7,003 nt of DNA, taken from contig JAHZIE010000095.1 in the NCBI GenBank assembly GCA_019419895.1, positions 1 through 7,003 on the forward strand, read 5' to 3'. The position numbers were made by a program, and so were the translations under genes. A model generated the notes under the pieces. That model searched no databases, had not been told where the DNA came from, and saw nothing but the letters and a program-made list of their open reading frames with translations. Shown here piece after piece: positions 1-5,083 of this stretch. The DNA is from Clostridiales bacterium (lineage in GTDB: Bacteria > Bacillota > Clostridia > Oscillospirales > Acutalibacteraceae). Positions within the stretch are counted from its first letter, which is position 1. Every line of letters starts with the position of its first letter.

Positions 1-13
1 AGTCGAAATCACA

Positions 14-31
14 ATTTTGTTCAAACAAAAT
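14..31. repeat. AT-rich 18-bp palindrome
   Basis: ATTTTGTT (14-21) and AACAAAAT (24-31) are perfect 8-bp arms around CA. It could be an operator or the remains of a terminator for a gene left of the window. No U-rich tail follows on either strand, so its role is open. Confidence 0.35.
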
Positions 32-117
32 AGATGTATGTTACTCAAACTGCCCCTGCACCCTGTTTAATTGTTAAAAGTCTTCTTGATATGACAATGC
101 ATGTCAGACCATAAAGG

Positions 118-136
118 TACAAATTTATAATTTGTA
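118..136. repeat. Perfect 8-bp inverted repeat just upstream of the promoter
   Basis: TACAAATT (118-125) and AATTTGTA (129-136) are perfect inverted arms around a 3-bp centre, ending 6 bp before the -35 box. This position suits an activator or repressor operator. The AT-rich sequence makes chance occurrence more likely, and I recognise no specific regulator family from it. Confidence 0.4.
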
Positions 137-142
137 AAAAAG

Positions 143-171
143 TTGACATTTCTGAGTGTCATAGGTATAAT
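143..171 (+). promoter_or_regulatory. Sigma-A promoter with perfect consensus boxes
   Basis: TTGACA at 143-148 and TATAAT at 166-171 are separated by exactly 17 bp, which matches the vegetative sigma-A/sigma-70 consensus at every position. Transcription would start near 178, giving a leader of about 95 nt before the gene at 274. An inverted repeat TGACA-N8-TGTCA (144-161) overlaps the -35 box and spacer, so repression at this site is plausible. No regulator gene is present in the window. Confidence 0.85.
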
Positions 172-257
172 TATGGGCAATTCTGTTAATAGCTTGATGA
201 ATTATGATTCTGCGGAATGAAAAGTTTATGTCACATGTCTTTTATCAAAAGTGCTAA

Positions 258-264
258 AAGGTGG
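258..264 (+). promoter_or_regulatory. Ribosome binding site that fixes the start of the DUF4838 gene
   Basis: AAGGTGG (258-264) lies 9 nt before the ATG at 274. The upstream in-frame ATG at 217 has no comparable site, and the 19 residues it would add do not resemble the start of the family. The start at 274 is therefore preferred. Confidence 0.65.
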
Positions 265-273
265 GATTGGGGT

Positions 274-1212
274 ATGAAAAAAAGTATTATAATACATCCG
301 GAGGAATTGACAGATAACATGGTAAATCGGGTGATTGACTGTGGAGTGGAAGTATTAGGACTACATCCTGTAGGGGGAAAAAGAGCTGCGGAATCTTTGA
401 CGGCCCTGGTCAAACTAAAAGGAACACGAGAATTTGAAGAACGCTTGCGAACTCTCCGTGCGCATGGCATTGCTATAGAGTATCATCTTCATGCACTATC
501 TTATTTTCTGCCGCGGGGTCTCTTTTCTTATCATCCGGAATGGTTTCGAGCGGATGCATGTGGACAGCGTATCAACGATATGAATATGTGTCCTTCTAAT
601 GAAGAAGCACTGTTATATGTTTCCGAACGTGTTTCAGAACTGACGCGCATTTTGCCATCGGATACAGGAAAATATTATTATTGGCTGGATGATATCGCAG
701 ATGCGGGATGTCATTGCGAAAAATGTATGGGAACCGATCCATCGGATCAGGCTATGTTGATTTTTAACGCTATCTTAAAGGGAATTCGCAAGGTGGATCC
801 CGTAGGAAAGCAATGTTTTTTAGCCTATGCAGACCAAAAGATGCCGCCGATGCAGGTTCAACCGGAAGAAGGAATTTTTTTGCAATTTGCTCCCATGCGT
901 TCTAATACCGATTCACCCTTTAATGAAAACGAAGAAAACAGATCACTGCTCAACAGTATTCGATCGCTTTTGGATTTTTTTGGGCGCAGAGATTCTGTGG
1001 TTTTAGATTATTGGCTGGATAATTCATTGTTTTCCGGCTGGAAAAAGCCGCCTGTTGCTTTAACGATTCATCCAGATGTAATTCGAAAGGATATTGCTTT
1101 TTATCGGGCTTGCGGATTTGAAGAAATAACCACATTCGCCTGTTATTTATCTGATGATTATGTTCGACTTTATGGAGAACCGCCAATAGCCGATTATATA
1201 AAATGCTATTAA
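274..1212 (+). CDS. DUF4838-type, glycoside-hydrolase-like TIM-barrel protein
   Basis: This complete 312-residue protein resembles the DUF4838 family, TIM-barrel proteins related to GH20-type or alpha-glucuronidase-type glycosidases whose substrate is generally unknown. Seen in the sequence: an N-terminal KKSIIIHPEEL strand; LGLHPVGG near residue 25; a YYYWLDD motif (residues 134-140) carrying paired acidic residues like a GH20 active site; a C-x-C-x2-C cluster straight after it (Cys146, Cys148, Cys151); LDYWLDNSLFSGWKKPP near residue 245; and a C-terminal YGEPP-IADY segment where family members usually end. It has no signal peptide or membrane segment, so a cytoplasmic role on imported sugars is likely. 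I chose ATG 274 over 217 because of the ribosome site at 258-264 and the fit to the family. It has its own consensus promoter and no same-strand intact neighbour. The family call is fairly firm; the catalytic activity is inference. Confidence 0.75.
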   Translation: MKKSIIIHPEELTDNMVNRVIDCGVEVLGLHPVGGKRAAESLTALVKLKGTREFEERLRTLRAHGIAIEYHLHALSYFLPRGLFSYHPEWFRADACGQRINDMNMCPSNEEALLYVSERVSELTRILPSDTGKYYYWLDDIADAGCHCEKCMGTDPSDQAMLIFNAILKGIRKVDPVGKQCFLAYADQKMPPMQVQPEEGIFLQFAPMRSNTDSPFNENEENRSLLNSIRSLLDFFGRRDSVVLDYWLDNSLFSGWKKPPVALTIHPDVIRKDIAFYRACGFEEITTFACYLSDDYVRLYGEPPIADYIKCY

Positions 1213-1332
1213 ATATAACAAAAATTCGTCCGATATTTTTTATAAGGTGTTTTTTTATGGGGTACAGACATTATTTTTGCTTTTTATTTAAAGGTATTAT
1301 AGGGGTATCGCGGTTAAAAGTATAGAGGATAG

Positions 1333-2251
1333 AATTATTGGCTGAATGGCTGTATGACATTTTTGATGGAGTGTGATGGAGACAATCCTGCATATAATTA
1401 TTGTTTTTTCGGGTATAACTGACGACAGTTTTTCTCAAGCAATAGTAAGCAGTCTGGGAATATGGCGCTTTGTTATTTCCATGTCCGGATGGAAACAGCA
1501 GTAAGGAAAGCGTTTAATGCATGCGGATATGATTATGAGTATTTCATGGCTACCACTAAAAATCAGTCAAACCTGGATCAGAAAATACGGGATTATATTG
1601 AGAGAGATATTCCGGTAATTGCGAGTTTAAATGACACTTTTCGTTCTTTTAGTATTATTTCTGGATATGACAATGACAATTTCCATTTTCTTATAGGCGA
1701 GGAACCAATACCAAAGGCATGTCGATATGAGAGATTGATTTTTAGTGTTATAAAAATGAATGTTCCGTCATTACCAGAATCTTATAAAAATGCTGTAATG
1801 GAAACCGCGTCTCCTATAACACCCCCGGAAATAAAGGAGTATTCCTTTGGTAAACAGGCATTCTTGGATTGGACCGGCAGTTTTCAAAGTAATCTATTCA
1901 GACAATATCATCCGGATGATAAAATATGGGATACCCATGAAAATTCTGATTTTTCATGTTGTAATATGCATGCCGCCTTTGTATGCTTTGGACAAATGTC
2001 TGTGCCGACAGCTTTTTAAAGAGGATCTTTGAGTTAAACGTGGAGTTGATCTTTATTGAGACGTTGATTCCTATCTATCGGGAACGTTGCAGAAACGGAT
2101 TTGATACTCTTGCTAGTATGGAAGGTGGTTTTCACATATCGTCTCGCGTTATTCTGATAAAGAGAAAATGAGACCGATTTGTGATAAAATTATTTCATTG
2201 GGACATTATTGTGATGATATACTTGAAGTGTTTAAAAGTATCACTCAATAA
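1333..2251 (+). pseudogene. Degraded BtrH N-terminal/C39-like peptidase-fold gene, at least four frameshifts
   Basis: One protein can be followed across three frames. Frame 1 from 1333 reads WLNGCMTFLMECDGDNPAY up to about 1410. Frame 2 continues SGITDDSFSQ (1409-1438 onward). Frame 1 resumes near 1450-1462 with CYFHVRMETAVRKAFNACGY and runs to a stop at 2017-2019. It includes IPVIAS, SIISGYDNDNFHFLIGE, YSFGKQAFLDW and the Cys-Asn-Met-His tetrad. Frame 3 takes over near 1983 with NVCADSFLKRIFELN and LASMEGGF. Frame 2 takes over at 2156 with DKEKMRPICDKI and ends at TAA 2249-2251. The order and motifs resemble proteins with a BtrH N-terminal or C39-like fold followed by a helical domain, which are common in Clostridia and of mostly unknown function. 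A fifth shift may lie near 1340, since frame 2 before it reads VKSIEDRIIG, so the original start could be as early as about 1257. Nothing else is visible in 1213-1332. Decay is firm; the family name is from memory of motifs. Confidence 0.8.
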
Positions 2252-2333
2252 TTTGGTCTGGAAAATTTTTAGGTAGGGATTGGAAGAGATCATGTAACAA
2301 AAAATGTAGACCTATCTTGTGATATAACAGCAG

Positions 2334-2365
2334 AATGCCACGGAAATACAGATTCCCGTGGCATT
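2334..2365. terminator. Hairpin between converging transcription units
   Basis: AATGCCACGG (2334-2343) pairs perfectly with CCGTGGCATT (2356-2365) over 10 bp with a 12-nt loop. On the plus strand it is followed by TTTAGCTTTAAATT, a modest U-rich tail. On the minus strand the tail is poorer. It lies 82 nt after the pseudogene stop and 62 nt past the stop of the second reductase, the expected place for a shared terminator. The remaining bases of 2252-2427 show nothing recognisable. Confidence 0.6.
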
Positions 2366-2427
2366 TAGCTTTAAATTATACTTGATATCTCTTGTATGAA
2401 TAGGCCATCCTTTCCGCATTTATTTTC

Positions 2428-3522
2428 CTAGCCGTGGAAATAAGTTTGGATTTCCTTCATCCTGTATGCTTGATCAACTTGGAAAGGACAACGTGAGTTG
2501 CAGTGGAAGCAGGAAATACAATCCCCGGCATTTTTGTCCAAATTTAAATAATGCTCCCGCGCCAGGGCGTCGCCCATACGGGATAAATCATAATATTTAT
2601 TGATAAGCCCGATATCCAGTCCGGCGGGACAGGGCTGGCAGTGGTTGCAGTATACACAGGCGCCTCGCCCGCTATAACGGGAAAAGGTACCCAGCGCGGA
2701 ATAATCTTTTTCTTCCGGAGGAGCATCTAAAAATCCGAGAATACGGTTGAGATCCCGCCGGTTCCTGACGCCTGGAAGCACAGTCACAACACCAGGTTTA
2801 TCCAGGGCGTACTGAATGCATTGATATTCTGTCAAGGCTTGCTGAAAGGGAGAAAAGGCGGCATTTAACAGTTGACCGCCGCTGAATGCCTTCATGACGG
2901 AGATGCCTACTCCTTCAGTTTCACAGCGCCGGTACAACGCCATACGTTCCTCTATGCTTCCGGCCGCAAATTCTCCGTGATTGGAATCATAGGCCGGGTT
3001 GATGCTGAACATGAGCATATCGGTAATGTTCCAATCTAAAATCTTCTGGACGACAGGAGGCGTGTGGGAGGACAGGCCGATATGACGGACAACTCCCTCC
3101 TTTTTCAGCCTCTGTATATATTCCAATATGCCATGGAACCGCACCTTTTCCCAATCATCAAATTCATCAATGCAGTGGATGAAACCAAAATCGATATAGT
3201 CTGTATTCAGCGCTTTCAGCTGCCAGTCCACGGAACGCTTGATGTCATCCAGGTTCAGGGTCCAGCCATAGGTTCCGCTTTTATAATCCGCTCCAAAATG
3301 AATTTGAAAATATACTTTGCCGCGGCATCCGGCGGTCGCGCGCCCATATGGAGCAAAAGGGGAGGCATCCCCTGCGGCTAGATCAAAATAATTGACTCCT
3401 CTCTCCAAGGCGGTGGCAATGACGGCTTCCGCCTCTCTTTCTCCCTCTGTGCCGAGAGAACTGCTGCCAAGGCCTAGAATGCTAATTTTTTCATTTCCTC
3501 TTGGAAGCCTGCGGTATTCCAT
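2428..3522 (-). CDS. Aldo/keto reductase-fold protein with C-terminal 2x[4Fe-4S], variant catalytic residues
   Basis: This 364-residue cytoplasmic protein is an AKR TIM barrel (residues 1 to about 275) fused to a ferredoxin-like tail. Barrel motifs are ISILGLGSSSLG (13-24), GVNYFDLAAGDASP (42-55), LNTDYIDFGFIHCIDE (105-120), VVRHIGLSSH (144-153) and SVMKAFSGGQLL (208-219). The tail has Cys289-x2-Cys292-x2-Cys295-x2-Cys298-Pro and Cys335-x2-Cys338-x2-Cys341-x3-Cys345-Pro, enough for two [4Fe-4S] clusters. Of the usual AKR tetrad, Asp47 and His116 are present. The Tyr position aligns with Asp52, and the usual Lys strand reads VYFQIHFG, with His instead. Some Fe-S AKR subfamilies share this pattern, so the chemistry may not be ordinary NADPH carbonyl reduction. 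GGAAGGAG lies 7 nt before the ATG. It follows the upstream reductase by 21 bp, so it is the second gene of the operon. Substrate unknown. Confidence 0.85.
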   Translation of the reverse strand: MEYRRLPRGNEKISILGLGSSSLGTEGEREAEAVIATALERGVNYFDLAAGDASPFAPYGRATAGCRGKVYFQIHFGADYKSGTYGWTLNLDDIKRSVDWQLKALNTDYIDFGFIHCIDEFDDWEKVRFHGILEYIQRLKKEGVVRHIGLSSHTPPVVQKILDWNITDMLMFSINPAYDSNHGEFAAGSIEERMALYRRCETEGVGISVMKAFSGGQLLNAAFSPFQQALTEYQCIQYALDKPGVVTVLPGVRNRRDLNRILGFLDAPPEEKDYSALGTFSRYSGRGACVYCNHCQPCPAGLDIGLINKYYDLSRMGDALAREHYLNLDKNAGDCISCFHCNSRCPFQVDQAYRMKEIQTYFHG

Positions 3523-3543
3523 GTGGGCTCTCCTTCCGTTTTG

Positions 3544-4677
3544 TTACTGGTTCAGCCTTTGTGAAAAATCTGCCATGGCTTCAGAGATCTTGATTTGCTG
3601 CGGACATACCGCCTCACAGCTGCGGCATCCAATACAACTGCTGGGACGCTTTTCCTCGGGGATTGCGGATAATGCCATCGGCGCGAGAAAACCTCCATCG
3701 GTAAAGCAATGCTCATTATACAGGCTGAGAAGGGAGGGAATATCCAATCCCTTAGGACAGTGGCTGACACAATAATGACATGCCGTACAGGGGAGGGCAA
3801 TTTTCTTTACCATACGATCGGCGATGGAGAGCAAGGCATCCATCTCATCTTGATTTAGCGGACGGTTCTCCTCAAAGGTGCGAATATTCTCCTGCAGCTG
3901 TTCCATATTCGACATTCCGGAAAGGATCACGGTCACATCTGGAAGGCTTTGCAGAAAACGGAAGGCCCATGCTGGCACTGTCTCGTCAGGCCGCATTTTT
4001 TTAAGGGTGGATTCATCTGCCGCGGTCAGAGCCGCCAGCTTTCCGCCTCGGAGGGGTTCCATCACCCAGACGGGAATATGGTATTCTTCCAGCAACTTCA
4101 TTTTGTCTTTGGCTCCCTGAAATTCCCAATCAAGATAATTCAGCTGTATCTGACAGAATTCCATATCCTTTCCATATGCTTCCAGGAACCGTTTCATGAT
4201 GTCATAACCGCCGTGGGCAGAAAAACCTAGATGACGGATGCGTCCGTTTTTCTTCTGTTCTATGAGATAGTGATAAATCCCATACTTGGGATTCAAATAA
4301 GCGTCGATATTCATTTCACAGACATTGTGAAACAGGTAAAAGTCAAAATAATCCACCCCACACTTTTCCAGTTGCTTTTCAAAGATTTCTTTTACCTTAT
4401 TCATATTGGACAGATCATATCCGGGAAATTTGTCCGCCAGATAAAAACTTTCCCTGGGATAACGGCTCAAAGCCCGCCCCATGATGATTTCGGACTGCCC
4501 GTTATGGTATCCCCAGGCGGTATCGAAATAGTTAACTCCATTCTTTATGGCGTAATCAACCATTTCCATAGCTGCTGATTCGTCGATTTTGGAGTCATCT
4601 CCATCGGCAACAGGAAGACGCATGGCGCCCATTCCAAGAGAGGAAAGCCTGAGATCCTGAAAATCATTGTAAATCAT
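3544..4677 (-). CDS. Aldo/keto reductase with C-terminal 2x[4Fe-4S] ferredoxin domain
   Basis: This 377-residue cytoplasmic oxidoreductase has an AKR barrel (residues 1 to about 285) and a C-terminal double-cluster ferredoxin domain. The full catalytic tetrad is readable: Asp52 and Tyr57 in YFDTAWGYHNG, Lys83 in LADKFPG, and His117 in FYLFHNV. Further barrel motifs are LSSLGMGAMRLP near the N-terminus, RHLGFSAHGGYD (148-159), IQLNYLDWE (177-185) and VMEPLRGGKL (205-214). Two CX2CX2CX3CP sites follow: Cys297/300/303/307 and Cys348/351/354/358. Known members of this class reduce carbonyls with NAD(P)H; the clusters suggest electron exchange with ferredoxin, which is inference. AAGGAG lies 10 nt before the ATG. 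It is the first gene of a two-gene operon transcribed from the MerR-type promoter about 65 bp upstream, with the diverged paralogue 21 bp downstream. Together they suggest an inducible response to an aldehyde, quinone or other electrophile. Confidence 0.9.
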   Translation of the reverse strand: MIYNDFQDLRLSSLGMGAMRLPVADGDDSKIDESAAMEMVDYAIKNGVNYFDTAWGYHNGQSEIIMGRALSRYPRESFYLADKFPGYDLSNMNKVKEIFEKQLEKCGVDYFDFYLFHNVCEMNIDAYLNPKYGIYHYLIEQKKNGRIRHLGFSAHGGYDIMKRFLEAYGKDMEFCQIQLNYLDWEFQGAKDKMKLLEEYHIPVWVMEPLRGGKLAALTAADESTLKKMRPDETVPAWAFRFLQSLPDVTVILSGMSNMEQLQENIRTFEENRPLNQDEMDALLSIADRMVKKIALPCTACHYCVSHCPKGLDIPSLLSLYNEHCFTDGGFLAPMALSAIPEEKRPSSCIGCRSCEAVCPQQIKISEAMADFSQRLNQ

Positions 4678-4742
4678 ACCATTTGCACTCCTTTTTTCTA
4701 TATTACCGGCAAAATTTGATCTGCCGCGGAATCATTATTCTT

Positions 4743-4773
4743 ATTATATCACTTGGAGTTTACTCAAAGTCAA
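4743..4773 (-). promoter_or_regulatory. MerR-type promoter of the reductase operon (19-bp spacer)
   Basis: Read on the minus strand, TTGACT (4773-4768) and TATAAT (4748-4743) are separated by 19 bp, 2 bp longer than optimal. TG lies one base before TATAAT, giving an extended -10. Over-long spacers filled by a palindrome are the signature of promoters remodelled by MerR-family activators. The leader to the ATG at 4677 is about 58 nt. Confidence 0.75.
4751..4770. promoter_or_regulatory. Palindromic operator in the promoter spacer, MerR-family type
   Basis: ACTTGGAGT (4751-4759) and ACTCAAAGT (4762-4770) form 9-bp arms around TT, matching at 8 of 9 positions. The palindrome fills the spacer and reaches the edge of the -35 box. 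The CTT-GGAGT/ACTC-AAG pattern resembles boxes of redox- or electrophile-sensing MerR proteins in Firmicutes. The regulator itself must be encoded outside this window. Confidence 0.7.
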
Positions 4774-4964
4774 TTTATTTTTCTCAATTTTCCGAGTTCT
4801 CCTCGGGAAGCCGGGATGAAAGCTGCTTTTCGCGGGCATGTGGAGGGAGAGGTCGGTATCTGGGAGATGATTATAAATGAAAAGTTTTGCTAAATATTGT
4901 CAGATTGGGAGTAAAATCTGTTCTCTTCAGAAAAATAGAAGGAAAAACTTTATTATGAGGGAAC

Positions 4965-4990
4965 ACCATCCATACCTTCTTGCATAAAAT
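4965..4990 (+). promoter_or_regulatory. Candidate sigma-K/sigma-E-like promoter for the collagen-like gene
   Basis: AC (4965-4966) lies 16 bp before CATAAAAT (4983-4990), which fits the loose sigma-K pattern of AC, 16 bp, CATA-NNN-T. Collagen-like BclA proteins of spores are typically made late in the mother cell, which agrees. The motif is short and degenerate, and no convincing sigma-A promoter was found in its place, so this is only a candidate. Confidence 0.3.
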
Positions 4991-5012
4991 GAAGTGTACC
5001 ATTCTGTAAGCG

Positions 5013-5046
5013 GAACAGGGACAGAAAATTTTTTCTCCCCCTGTTC
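5013..5046 (+). promoter_or_regulatory. Long hairpin in the 5' leader of the collagen-like gene
   Basis: GAACAGGG (5013-5020) pairs with CCCTGTTC (5039-5046). Inside it, after a 2x2 mismatch, AGAAA (5023-5027) pairs with TTTCT (5032-5036). The structure ends 24 nt before the AAGGAGG site. It lacks a U-rich tail after the stem, so it is not a normal terminator. A protein-binding site, mRNA-stabilising stem or DNA operator are the options. Confidence 0.55.
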
Positions 5047-5083
5047 GGAGAATGGCCGTTAGGAGAATGTAAGGAGGCATAAT

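Larger units (their letters stand above)
4774..5083. other. Divergent intergenic region and collagen-gene leader
   Basis: This 310-bp stretch lies between the reductase promoter and the collagen-like gene. It holds a possible sporulation promoter (4965-4990), a long hairpin (5013-5046), two GGAGAATG copies (5047-5054 and 5062-5069) and the strong AAGGAGG site (5071-5077). Short open stretches occur, for example a 25-codon one at 4816-4893, but none has a good ribosome site or a recognisable product. Confidence 0.6.

Noticed and set aside
217..273. Upstream in-frame ATG extending the DUF4838 protein by 19 residues
   Set aside because: No good ribosome site precedes 217, while AAGGTGG is well placed for the ATG at 274. 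The extra residues do not look like the family's N-terminus.
1257..1325. Small open frame after an AAGGTG site at about 1243-1248
   Set aside because: Only 22 codons with no recognisable content. It may be the decayed start of the BtrH-like gene, but the link to it is too weak to call.
1462..2019. Intact 185-residue protein of its own
   Set aside because: Family-like sequence continues both before and after it in other frames, so this is the central piece of a frameshifted gene.
3064..4578. Several plus-strand open frames opposite the reductases
   Set aside because: They are antisense to two convincing AKR genes, lack ribosome sites and match no family I know.
4791..4807. Short CCGAG/CTCGG hairpin
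   Set aside because: Five base pairs with a short loop and no U-tract; easily chance.
4816..4893. Small 25-codon open frame between the divergent genes
   Set aside because: Only a weak purine stretch precedes the ATG, and the peptide is unremarkable.
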